Below are positions 1 through 5,714 of a stretch of DNA of 17,409 bases, piece after piece. The DNA is from Desulfovibrionaceae bacterium. GTDB taxonomy: Bacteria; Pseudomonadota; Gammaproteobacteria; Burkholderiales; Burkholderiaceae_C. The position numbers were made by a program, and so were the translations under genes. Position 1 is the stretch's first letter; every line of letters starts with the position of its first letter. Under the pieces are notes generated by a model that saw only the letters and a list, made by a program, of their open reading frames with translations, did no database searches and was not told the origin of the DNA. Location: assembly GCA_009778355.1 (NCBI GenBank), contig WRJY01000321.1, positions 1-17,409 on the forward strand, given 5' to 3'.

Positions 1-2
1 AG

Positions 3-188
3 GCCAAGAACGTCGAAGTCGTGATCCTCAACCAAGGCGAGGACACCACGTTCGAGGAAGACCTTGCCAAAGACGTGCTGGAGATCATCGCCGTGTTCAG
101 CGCCCGGCTGTACGGCAGCCGCTCGCGCAAGAATCAAAAGCTCCTCGAAGGCGTGCGTCAGGCCGTGGAAGAATCCGCCGTATGCTGA
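3..188 (+). pseudogene. IS607-type serine recombinase (TnpA), C-terminal fragment
   Basis: The frame is open from the window edge to a TGA at 186-188 and gives about 61 residues. They include ILNQGEDTTFEEDLAKDV followed by IIAVFSARLYGSRSRKNQK, which I recognise as the C-terminal part of the small serine recombinase of IS607-family elements. The catalytic serine and the N-terminal MerR-like DNA-binding domain would lie upstream, outside the window, so I cannot tell whether the gene is whole. The ATG of the following tnpB fragment lies inside the last codons (182-184), the usual tnpA/tnpB overlap of IS607 elements. The element is very probably dead because its tnpB partner is deleted. Confidence 0.75.
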
Positions 189-427
189 TTGCCCACCTGG
201 CACGTTCGGTTGCCGACATGGGATTCTTCGAGTTCCGGCGGCAGTTGGAATACAAGGCGGCGATGCGCGGCGCTCAGGTTGTGGTGGCCGACAGATTCTT
301 TGCCAGCTCAAAGACCTGTTCGGACTGTGGGCACAAGCTCGATGAGTTGCCGCTACGGACTGCGGCGCGATACCGTGGTGCCTTTGACGCGCGCACCAGC
401 GCCGGCGGCGGATGCGAACGCGGATAA
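182..427 (+). pseudogene. TnpB remnant (IS607/IS605-type RNA-guided nuclease), internally deleted and frameshifted
   Basis: The frame starts at the ATG overlapping the recombinase stop. Within a few residues it is in the C-terminal part of TnpB: LARSVADMGFFEFRRQLEYK (about residues 6-25), then VVVADRFFASSKTCSDCGHK with the first CxxC of the zinc ribbon. Homology ends near 355 (LDELPL). After that the expected second cysteine pair appears only in another frame (a TDCGAI-like stretch around 358-378), so there is a frameshift or further decay. A full TnpB is roughly 350-450 residues. Here almost all of it, including the first RuvC motifs, is missing between the start codon and residue 5. TnpB is normally an RNA-guided DNA nuclease; this remnant cannot be one. 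The reading frame is intact only by chance to 427. Confidence 0.75.
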
Positions 428-512
428 ACAGCCCAGGCCGGGCAGGAAAAAGCCGCCGGCCAGGCACTACGACCCGAACAGCGGCAACACCTGGATCGGG
501 CGCGGCAAGGCA
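408..512 (+). pseudogene. Possible H-NS-family C-terminal DNA-binding fragment
   Basis: In the frame with codons at 411, 414 and so on, a basic linker (DKQPRPGRKKPPARHY) leads into DPNSGNTWIGRGKA at 471-512. This resembles the C-terminal AT-hook-like core of H-NS proteins, whose consensus is roughly YRDP-x-(S/T)G-x-TW-x-GRGR. The match then stops abruptly where a minus-strand transposase tail begins (506-571). No start codon or N-terminal oligomerisation domain is visible, so at most this is a relic joined to the decayed tnpB end. H-NS genes are frequent cargo of plasmids and integrative elements, which fits the surroundings. The assignment rests on one short motif. Confidence 0.45.
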
Positions 513-760
513 ATGCTGGCGGCAGCAAGGTGGTTGAGCGCAACAAAACTGCGCTCAAGCTTTTCATAGCGTACGCAGTCTTCAAACAGATCGTTGTCGA
601 TGGTGCATAGGTCGGTTAGATCGAAGGGGAAGCGCTGGCCATCGTAAAGACCAAGCAGGAAAGCGGCCACACAGCGGCATTGCCCGGTGCGGCCGCTGGC
701 CACCGTCAACAGGCGCTTCAGTGCCGCAACGCCTTTGTTTTCGGTGCTGTCATTGCTCAT
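467..760 (-). CDS. DUF7673-like small protein, C-terminus replaced by transposase tail
   Basis: The 97-codon ORF starts MSNDSTENKG. Residues 10-62 (VAALKRLLTVASGRTGQCR, then VAAFLLGLYDGQRFPFDLTD and DLFEDC) resemble the small DUF7673 proteins that accompany plasmids and integrative elements of proteobacteria. Their function is unknown. Family members continue after FEDC/FNDC with about 30 further conserved residues, but here the sequence changes at residue 63-64 into an IS5-like transposase end. The gene is therefore probably truncated by an insertion and may be nonfunctional. The family name is from memory of the motif order. No convincing ribosome binding site precedes the ATG. Confidence 0.5.
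   Translation of the reverse strand: MSNDSTENKGVAALKRLLTVASGRTGQCRCVAAFLLGLYDGQRFPFDLTDLCTIDNDLFEDCVRYEKLERSFVALNHLAAASIALPRPIQVLPLFGS
506..571 (-). mobile_element. IS5-like transposase C-terminal tail (fragment)
   Basis: On the minus strand residues 64-85 of the 97-codon ORF read RYEKLERSFVALNHLAAAS. This matches the last residues of IS5-family (IS427/ISL2-like) DDE transposases, which commonly end in ATRYEKL-x-R-x-(F/Y)-x-A followed by an HLAA-type hydrophobic stretch. Only about 22 residues remain; the DDE catalytic core is absent. The fragment is joined in frame to the DUF7673-like sequence upstream of it on the same strand. Its other side abuts the H-NS-like relic, so it looks like the scar of an insertion followed by deletion. 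I could not identify a terminal inverted repeat or target duplication by eye. Confidence 0.5.
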
Positions 761-796
761 GGCGCGGCATCTTCGACTGGATTCGCGCGATAATTT

Positions 797-1219
797 TCAG
801 GAAGAAAGCTCCCACGGATTGACCAGCTCGATGCCCGCGCCCTCGAAGTGCCGGACGTTACGTGTTACCGCCGTCGCGCGATGCACTATGGCCGTGGCGG
901 CAATCAGCGGATCGCGGAAATCCGTTTTGCTGGGCCATTCGAGCCGGCCCGCCATGCGGGCGATCACGTGATCGACGGGGAGGATACGACCGGCAAATGT
1001 TGGCAGCACCATGCCATCGAGCCATCGCGTCAAAACCGTGGCCTGCGGCTTGTCGCCGCGTTTTTCCGCCTGAGAAATGCCGCGCTGAATCTCCAGCACG
1101 CTGACCGATGAGATGTACATCTCATCCCCGTCCTGGTCGGCGAGCCAAGTTTTCACGGCTCGGTTGCCGGAGGGCTTGCGCGCTTCGGAGATGACGTTGG
1201 TATCCAGAATCAGCATCAT
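797..1219 (-). CDS. vapC: Type II toxin, VapC/FitB-like PIN-domain ribonuclease
   Basis: This 140-residue protein has the PIN-domain layout. MMLILDTNVISE carries the first acidic residue (D6) and SSVSVLEIQRGI the second (E43). WPSKTDFRDPLIAATA near residues 95-110 supplies the late Asp residues, followed by VTRNVRHFEGAGIELVNPW. PIN toxins are Mg-dependent RNases; VapC members cut initiator tRNA or rRNA, and this subgroup is closest to FitB/StbB. The target cannot be told from the sequence. The first ATG overlaps the TGA of the antitoxin (ATGA, 4 bp), so the pair is translationally coupled. Length is normal for the family and all acidic residues appear present, so the toxin should be active. 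Confidence 0.9.
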   Translation of the reverse strand: MMLILDTNVISEARKPSGNRAVKTWLADQDGDEMYISSVSVLEIQRGISQAEKRGDKPQATVLTRWLDGMVLPTFAGRILPVDHVIARMAGRLEWPSKTDFRDPLIAATAIVHRATAVTRNVRHFEGAGIELVNPWELSS

Positions 1220-1503
1220 TCGTCCTGCCCATCCACATCTTGCGCGATCAGGCGCACAGGCTCGAAATCGACGTGATCGTAAGCGGCGGCTTCGGGCATT
1301 TCAAGCAGGGCGACGATGTTTGTCTTCTCCTTGCTTGTCTTCGGCGCCGGGTTCCGATAGCTTTCAATCGGAATCAGCGCCATACGTTCTTTTCCACGCG
1401 ACGTAACGATCACGGTGCCGCCGCTGTTGACTACCCGCTGGGCGGCGCTTACGTTGTGCAGGAACTCGCTGCTCGTGATGGTCTTTACTTGTGCTGCTTG
1501 CAT
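1216..1503 (-). CDS. Type II antitoxin, Phd/YefM family
   Basis: A 95-residue protein begins MQAAQVKTITSSEFLHN, with the Phd/YefM N-terminal fold (KTITSSEF, then VNSGGTVIVTSRGKERMALIPIESY at about 26-50). That fold dimerises and binds the operator. The C-terminal half (residues 51-95, ending FEPVRLIAQDVDGQDE) should be the disordered segment that wraps the toxin. It is preceded by a good ribosome binding site (GAAAGGAACGAATC before the ATG). The stop overlaps the toxin start. Antitoxin upstream of a PIN toxin is the usual order, and autorepression through the inverted repeat at 1790-1807 is likely. Confidence 0.88.
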   Translation of the reverse strand: MQAAQVKTITSSEFLHNVSAAQRVVNSGGTVIVTSRGKERMALIPIESYRNPAPKTSKEKTNIVALLEMPEAAAYDHVDFEPVRLIAQDVDGQDE

Positions 1504-1527
1504 GATTCGTTCCTTTCGTCCGTCAAA

Positions 1528-1692
1528 TCAAATCAGTCCTTCATCTCGCAACTGGCGCTCGATGCCAGGCATGAGCGCCAGCCACTCAAGGCCCGTGCGC
1601 TCGATGGCCTCGGCCATCGTGTAGCCCGCCAACTTGAGCCAGTCGGCGCGGTTGAGCGCCAGAGCAACGGCGACTTGTTCGCCGGTGCTCAT
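1528..1692 (-). CDS. Small ORF (54 aa) leading the toxin-antitoxin operon, unknown function
   Basis: This short minus-strand frame runs from an ATG at 1692 to TGA at 1528-1530. It begins MSTGEQVAVALALNRADW and ends GIERQLRDEGLI. It is mostly helical and amphipathic in appearance, with two Trp and a balanced charge, and no cysteine motif or membrane segment. It lies 24 bp upstream of the antitoxin ATG and downstream of the only visible promoter on this strand, so it would be transcribed with the pair. I do not recognise a family. The frame has sensible codon use and ends just before the antitoxin ribosome binding site, which argues for a real gene, but it has no strong ribosome binding site of its own. 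Confidence 0.4.
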   Translation of the reverse strand: MSTGEQVAVALALNRADWLKLAGYTMAEAIERTGLEWLALMPGIERQLRDEGLI

Positions 1693-1787
1693 GGCTCGCC
1701 ACGCGGTTTCTCCGCCTCGTGCGGCACCTTTCCCGACGGAAATTTCGGCGGTTGCGGCTTACAGCCCCAAATTTGCTTGCGTGAGCG

Positions 1788-1815
1788 ATATTAGCATGAT
1801 TACTAATGTCGTCAA
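1788..1815 (-). promoter_or_regulatory. Promoter of the toxin-antitoxin operon with overlapping inverted repeat
   Basis: On the minus strand TTGACG (1810-1815) is followed after 16 bp by TAATAT (1788-1793), a plausible sigma-70 promoter in an AT-rich patch within GC-rich DNA. The spacer contains the inverted repeat ATTAG (1790-1794) and CTAAT (1803-1807), 8 bp apart, touching the -10. A Phd/VapC complex bound there would block transcription, the usual autoregulation of such pairs. The leader to the first ORF would be about 90 nt. The promoter call is by eye. Confidence 0.5.
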
Positions 1816-1850
1816 GTAGGGGGTGAAGCAGCCCGGCTGAGGATCGCAGT

Positions 1851-2834
1851 TCAGGTGATTTCGGCGCAAAACTGCTTTCGGTACTGGCTTGGCGTCATCC
1901 CAAACGCTGCCCGGAACCGCAGCCGCAGGTTCAGCGCCGAGTGCAACCCCGTGTCTTGCGCGATCACTTCCACCGAGCGTTGCGTGCTTTCCAGCATCCG
2001 GCTGGCGCTGATCAGGCGCTGGTGTTGCAGCCATTGCAGAGCGCTGCATCCCGTGGCTTTCTGAAAATGCCGCGTAAAAGTGCGGCGGCTCATCGCGCAG
2101 CGCGCGGCCAGGCCGTCAACGCAGTGCGGTTGACTGAGGTGCGCCTGCATCCATTCCAGCAGCGCCTGCATGCGCGCGTCGCTTGCCGCGGCGGGCATGG
2201 GTTGTTCGATGAACTGCGCCTGTCCGCCAGCGCGGTGCGGCGCGAGCACCAGACGGCGCGCAACCCGGTTGGCAATGTCCGGGCCGAACCATTTGCGCAG
2301 CAGATACAGGCAGCAGTCCAGCCCCGCCGCCGTTCCTGCCGAGGTGACGATACCGCCGTCTTCAAGGTAAAGCACATCGGCGTCGAACCGCGTTGCGGGA
2401 AATCGCTGTGCGAACTGCGCCGCCCAGAGCCAATGCGTGGTGGCGCTTTTGCCTTCAAGCAATCCGGCCTCGCCCAGCACGAAAGCGCCGAGGCACAAAC
2501 CAACAAGCTGCGCGCCGCGCCGATGCGCCCGCTGCAAGGCCTTGAGCAGATCGGGCGCAGGAGTGGAGACGGTTGGATCGCGCCAGCTCGGCACCACAAT
2601 CACATCGGCTTGGGCGAACGCGCGGATGCCGCGGGCTGCCTCGATCCGAAAGCCCGCCGAAGTCTTCAACGCCCCGCGTTCCAGCGCACAGACGTCGAAC
2701 CGCAGCAACTGTTCGCCCGTCACATCATTGACCGCGTTGAAGACCAGGCAAGGCACGGAAAGATGAAACGGGCTGATGCCGTCAAAGGCCAGCACGGCAA
2801 TGCGAAGCAACTGCTTGCGTGACTTTGTGCGCAT
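1851..2834 (-). CDS. GlxA/FtrA-like transcriptional regulator (DJ-1/PfpI domain plus AraC HTH)
   Basis: This 327-residue protein starts at the ATG at 2834 (MRTKSRKQLLRIAVLAFDG). Residues 11-185 form a DJ-1/PfpI-like domain with the nucleophile-elbow pattern VGLCLGAFVLGEAGLL (Cys114) and ATTHW (131-135). Residues about 225-322 are an AraC-type double helix-turn-helix (LAARCAMSRRTFTRHF and LRFRAAFGMTPSQYRKQF). The family senses small metabolites, often amides or quaternary amines, though the ligand here is unknown. The frame is open further upstream to 3149, but that part is antisense to the divergent hydrolase, and the fold begins right after 2834. Transcription away from the isochorismatase gene across a 114-bp spacer suggests it controls that gene and itself. 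Confidence 0.9.
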   Translation of the reverse strand: MRTKSRKQLLRIAVLAFDGISPFHLSVPCLVFNAVNDVTGEQLLRFDVCALERGALKTSAGFRIEAARGIRAFAQADVIVVPSWRDPTVSTPAPDLLKALQRAHRRGAQLVGLCLGAFVLGEAGLLEGKSATTHWLWAAQFAQRFPATRFDADVLYLEDGGIVTSAGTAAGLDCCLYLLRKWFGPDIANRVARRLVLAPHRAGGQAQFIEQPMPAAASDARMQALLEWMQAHLSQPHCVDGLAARCAMSRRTFTRHFQKATGCSALQWLQHQRLISASRMLESTQRSVEVIAQDTGLHSALNLRLRFRAAFGMTPSQYRKQFCAEIT

Positions 2835-2904
2835 GGCCTGATTGTATTGAGGAATGTCGTTTGGGACACTTACGGAAAGTTGCCCGGAACCGAAGAATCG
2901 TGCC

Positions 2905-2938
2905 CATGGAAATTTCTCCATGACCTTTGATTCAAAGG
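2905..2938. promoter_or_regulatory. Two palindromes in the regulator/hydrolase spacer (candidate operators)
   Basis: The spacer contains CATGGA (2905-2910) paired with TCCATG (2917-2922) across 6 bp. Immediately after it comes a perfect palindrome CCTTTGA-T-TCAAAGG (2924-2938). The second one includes the AAAGG that serves as ribosome binding site for the hydrolase ATG at 2949, so it could act on DNA as an operator or on RNA by hiding the ribosome site. AraC-type regulators more often bind direct repeats, so assignment to the adjacent regulator is only an inference. Confidence 0.45.
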
Positions 2939-2948
2939 ATGCAACACC

Positions 2949-3590
2949 ATGTCCAGTACACCGTCCCGCGCCCTGGTCGTCATCGATGTTCAAAACGAAT
3001 ACGTGACCGGCAATCTGCGCATCGAATATCCGCCCGTGCAGCAGTCGCTGGGCAACATCGCGCGGGCCATGGATGCGGCCCACGCTGTGGGCATTTCCAT
3101 CGTTGTCGTGCAAAACCGCGCCGCGCCAACGGCCCCTCTGTTTGCGCACGGCAGCGATGGCTGGCAGCTTTACCCGGAAGTGGCATCACGGCGCCGCGAT
3201 CATTGGGTGGAAAAGACGCTGCCAAGCGCGCTTGCCGAAACCGGCATCGAGGCCTGGGCGCGCGCAAGGGGCGTGAACACGCTCACGCTGATCGGCTACA
3301 TGACGCACAACTGCGTGGCGTCCACAGCGGTCGAGGCGCTGCACCGTGGTTTCGCCGTCGAATACCTGCACGATGCGAGCGGCTCGCCTTCATACCTCAA
3401 CAGCGCGGGCTTCGCCAGCGGGGAGCAACTCCATAAAACCTATGCCGTGGTGTTCCAATCGCGCTTTGCGGCGGTGGTATCCACCAATGACTGGATCACC
3501 GCGATCAGAACAGGCGCTATCCTCCCGCGATCCACCATTCACGCTTCGCATCAAGCGGCTTTGAATCACCTGCATGCAATTTCCACCTGA
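2949..3590 (+). CDS. Isochorismatase-family cysteine hydrolase
   Basis: This 213-residue protein has the isochorismatase-like fold with its full catalytic triad: Asp13 in ALVVIDVQNEY, Lys89 in WVEKTLPSA, and Cys122 in GYMTHNCVAST, the position used by the amidases (nicotinamidase, N-carbamoylsarcosine amidase and relatives). The nucleophilic Cys indicates an amidohydrolase rather than a true isochorismatase, but the substrate is not evident. The ATG is preceded by AAAGGATGCAACACC, a good ribosome binding site lying in a palindrome. The gene diverges from a DJ-1/AraC regulator and is followed by a DMT transporter whose first possible ATG lies inside its 3' end. The three probably form a small catabolic or detoxification module. 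Confidence 0.9.
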   Translation: MSSTPSRALVVIDVQNEYVTGNLRIEYPPVQQSLGNIARAMDAAHAVGISIVVVQNRAAPTAPLFAHGSDGWQLYPEVASRRRDHWVEKTLPSALAETGIEAWARARGVNTLTLIGYMTHNCVASTAVEALHRGFAVEYLHDASGSPSYLNSAGFASGEQLHKTYAVVFQSRFAAVVSTNDWITAIRTGAILPRSTIHASHQAALNHLHAIST

Positions 3591-4635
3591 GCGCCGTAGG
3601 TTGGCGGTGAGCGCAGCGAACCCCAACACTGGGGCGTTATCCAATACGGCCCGCCCCGCCTGGAACCACGCCCAAGCCGCGTGGGGCTTGGTGCTGGTCA
3701 CGCTGCTGTGGTCCACGGCTGGGGTGGTCACGCGGCAGATGCAGTCGGCGCAGGGGCTGGAAGTGACGTTCTGGCGCAGCTTTTTCACCGCGTTGTCGCT
3801 GCTGGTCATCTTGCCCGCGTGGCAGGGGGCGGGCGTGTTCAGGCGCATGGCGTGGCGGCGGCGCTCGTTCTGGCTGTCGGGGCTGTGCTGGGCGGTGATG
3901 TTCACCGCTTTCATGGCGGCGCTGACCATGACCGGCGTGGCGCGCGTGCTGGTCACCATGTCGGTGGCGCCGCTGCTGACGGCGCTGCTCTCGCGCCTGG
4001 TCACGGGCCGCAGGCTGCCCGCGCGTACCTGGGCGGCCATCGTGGCGGCGGGCGTTGGCATGGCATGGATGTTCGCCGGTCAATTGGGCGCGGCGGCGAA
4101 CGCGCGCGAGTGGCTGGGTTCGCTGATCGCGCTGGGCGTGCCGCTGGCTTCCGCCGGGCAGTGGACGGTGGCGCAGCACAGCCAGGAACAGGGCGAGCCG
4201 CTGGATTTGGCCCCGGCGGTGCTGATCGGCGCGCTGATCTCCTGCGCCGCCACGCTGCCGCTGGCCTGGCCGTTTCAGGCCAGCGGGCGCGATTTGGCGT
4301 GGCTGGGTTTTCTGGGGCTGGCGCAACTGGCCATCCCTTGCGTGCTGGCGGCGCTGTGCGCCAAGGTGCTGCCGGCCGCTGAAGTGGCGCTGCTGGGTTT
4401 GCTGGAAACCGTGTTCGGCATTGCGCTGGTGTGGCTGATCGCCGGCGAAGCGCCGCAGAGCGAAGTGCTGGCCGGCGGCGCGCTGGTGATCGGCGCGCTG
4501 CTGGGCAATGAATTGCTGGGCTGGCACAGGTGCCAGCGTGAGGCGGGCGGGCGAGCCGTATGGGGGTTTACCCGGCATTTCAATTGCAAGAAAGAACGGT
4601 ATAGTGCGCTTGGCCGGACGGATCGACTGAGCTGA
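3574..4635 (+). CDS. EamA/DMT-family transporter (drug/metabolite exporter)
   Basis: The protein has about 353 residues if the ATG at 3574 is used, or 342 from the in-frame GTG at 3607. From about residue 35 it shows the ten-helix DMT pattern: GLVLVTLLWSTAGVVTRQM, then TFWRSFFTALSLLVILPAW, a central pair including MSVAPLLTALLSRLVTGRR, and in the second EamA half AEVALLGLLETVFGIALVW and GGALVIGALLGNELLGW. Such inner-membrane proteins export amino acids or metabolites; the substrate is unknown. The ATG lies inside the upstream hydrolase gene (17-bp overlap), and the first 20 residues are encoded largely by a REP-like repeat. The tail after LLGW (about 35 polar residues) is longer than usual. 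Confidence 0.85.
   Translation: MQFPPERRRLAVSAANPNTGALSNTARPAWNHAQAAWGLVLVTLLWSTAGVVTRQMQSAQGLEVTFWRSFFTALSLLVILPAWQGAGVFRRMAWRRRSFWLSGLCWAVMFTAFMAALTMTGVARVLVTMSVAPLLTALLSRLVTGRRLPARTWAAIVAAGVGMAWMFAGQLGAAANAREWLGSLIALGVPLASAGQWTVAQHSQEQGEPLDLAPAVLIGALISCAATLPLAWPFQASGRDLAWLGFLGLAQLAIPCVLAALCAKVLPAAEVALLGLLETVFGIALVWLIAGEAPQSEVLAGGALVIGALLGNELLGWHRCQREAGGRAVWGFTRHFNCKKERYSALGRTDRLS
3596..3628 (+). repeat. REP-like palindromic intergenic repeat
   Basis: The stretch starting GTAGGTTGGCGGTGAGCGCA and ending GCGAACCCCAAC has the form of a dispersed repeat I know from many proteobacterial chromosomes (GTAGGTTGG-x-TGAGCGCAGCGAA-x-CCCAAC). Its ends, GTTGGcGGT (3600-3608) and ACCCCAAC (3620-3627), pair with one bulged base around a GC-rich loop. 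It lies between the hydrolase stop and the transporter membrane domain and is read through by the transporter frame. Copy number cannot be judged from this window. Confidence 0.6.
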
Positions 4636-4667
4636 GATTGAGCCGGCGCTCATGCAACCTATTTTTG

Positions 4668-4689
4668 TTTGAAGATTTAATTGTTCAAA
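4668..4689. repeat. Inverted repeat upstream of the lipoprotein gene
   Basis: TTTGAA (4668-4673) and TTCAAA (4684-4689) are separated by 10 AT-rich bases. They lie in the 86-bp spacer between the transporter stop (4635) and the lipoprotein ATG (4722). The spacer is clearly AT-richer than the DNA before it. The repeat could be an operator, and AT-rich hexamers around it could serve as a promoter, but I cannot pick a convincing -35/-10 pair. The ATG itself is preceded by an AAAGAGAG ribosome binding site. Confidence 0.3.
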
Positions 4690-4721
4690 GCGAACTACTT
4701 CTTTTGTAAAGAGAGATTGTC

Positions 4722-5474
4722 ATGCGTATTACAGCCATTATTTTAATTGTCACGGCGCTTATCTCGGGTTGCGTGACGGCTCCACCATTGCCAAAAATAG
4801 AATCATCGCGTGGAGACCGTATTGGCCTGTTCGTGGAGGTCGGCGACAGTCCGTCGCATACGCATATTGGAACGACTGTATTCAATAATTTCGTCAAGAA
4901 CTATTCATACAACTGGAACCTCGGTGCCGATGTCACGCGCACAGTCGAACAAACGATTGCAGGCGCTGGTTTTACAGTGGTTGATCTTCGCAAAGAAGGA
5001 CTTAACTACGCAGAGGTATCGGGCCTGATCCAGCCCGTCAAAGGGGGTTGGCAAATTGTCCCAGGCAAGGAAGGAATGATTCGTCGTCTTCGCGAGGAGT
5101 TTCGACTTAAGGCGTTGCTGGTTGTCAAGGAAGGTCAGGCAACGGCGGCGCTTGAATGTGCTGGTGGTCCATGTGTTGCGCGATATGTAAACAATTCCGG
5201 CCTGTATACGCACAGCATATTTGGATTAACAGCTTACCTCGCAGTGGCTGCTTATCGATGGAACGTATTTGTTCTTGATCCCGTTGCTGACGTTGCAATG
5301 GCCGATCCTCTGAAAACAATGCTGCAATATCCTTCTGTCCGGTTGTTTGGCTTCAAGAGTCCGGTTGATTTTAAAAACCTGACCGAGGCTGAGTTTGTTC
5401 CGGTTCGAGATGCAATACTGAAATTTACCGAAAAAGTTTCAAAAGAGGCCGTTAAGGATTTGAATGTCAAGTGA
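4722..5474 (+). CDS. Predicted lipoprotein of unknown function
   Basis: This 250-residue protein starts MRITAIILIVTALISGCVTA. It has a short basic start, a hydrophobic core and a lipobox ISGC with Cys17, so it should be processed by Lgt/LspA and anchored in a membrane facing the periplasm. The mature part has no family motif I recognise. It contains two close cysteines (LECAGGPCVARY, about residues 145-156) and a moderately hydrophobic stretch (SIFGLTAYLAVAAY, about 165-178). A lysine-rich end reads FTEKVSKEAVKDLNVK. Codon use and base composition are clearly AT-richer than all neighbours, a sign of transfer. It appears to be transcribed alone. Confidence 0.75.
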   Translation: MRITAIILIVTALISGCVTAPPLPKIESSRGDRIGLFVEVGDSPSHTHIGTTVFNNFVKNYSYNWNLGADVTRTVEQTIAGAGFTVVDLRKEGLNYAEVSGLIQPVKGGWQIVPGKEGMIRRLREEFRLKALLVVKEGQATAALECAGGPCVARYVNNSGLYTHSIFGLTAYLAVAAYRWNVFVLDPVADVAMADPLKTMLQYPSVRLFGFKSPVDFKNLTEAEFVPVRDAILKFTEKVSKEAVKDLNVK

Positions 5475-5637
5475 AGCAAAGCGCTGATCGTTAACCCGAT
5501 GTTGCAGCGGATGCGCCCCTGTCGGCGGCGCTCGAACATCATTGACCACGCGGACCGAGGAACAGAGCTACTCGGTGTCTTCGCGTCGGTACTTCGTTGA
5601 TGTTCTTCCCGCCTGCCGCTCTTGTGCTTGGCAATTC
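5475..5637. other. Unassigned spacer between lipoprotein gene and duplicated smpB end
   Basis: About 160 bp with no frame resembling a known gene on either strand and no obvious terminator. Composition returns from AT-rich to GC-rich along it. It separates the lipoprotein stop from the 40-bp copy of the smpB 3' end at 5638, so it would be the sequence lying just outside the proposed island boundary. Confidence 0.5.
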
Positions 5638-5677
5638 ATTCAGCGCAAGCGCTGTTTCATCGCCCGCCCCACCTCGC
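5638..5677 (-). repeat. Duplicate of the smpB 3' terminus (candidate attachment site)
   Basis: These 40 bp match 13358-13397 in the same orientation at 36 of 40 positions, and the similarity stops sharply at both ends. Read on the minus strand in the smpB frame they give EVGRAMKQRLR-stop, against EVERAMKQRLR-stop in the intact gene. This copy contains a perfect short inverted repeat, CAGCGC-AA-GCGCTG (5641-5654), which is imperfect in the smpB copy. Length, placement at a gene end and flanking of an accessory cassette fit a recombination site of an integrative element. No integrase is adjacent, so the attachment-site reading is an inference. Confidence 0.65.
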
Positions 5678-5714
5678 ATTCGGCACAGACGCCAGTGCGA
5701 CGCGGGCAGAGGGA

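Noticed and set aside
2835..3149. N-terminal extension of the DJ-1/AraC regulator
   Set aside because: It is antisense to the hydrolase gene and lies before the conserved domain; the ATG at 2834 fits the family length.
3637..4653. 338-codon minus-strand frame opposite the EamA transporter
   Set aside because: Low-complexity Arg/Gln/His composition, antisense to a protein with a clear membrane-helix pattern.
5632..5660. Resemblance of CAATTCATTCAGCGC to an integron attC end
   Set aside because: The similarity is limited to about 10 bases, with no complementary half and no integrase. The match to smpB over 40 bp explains it better.
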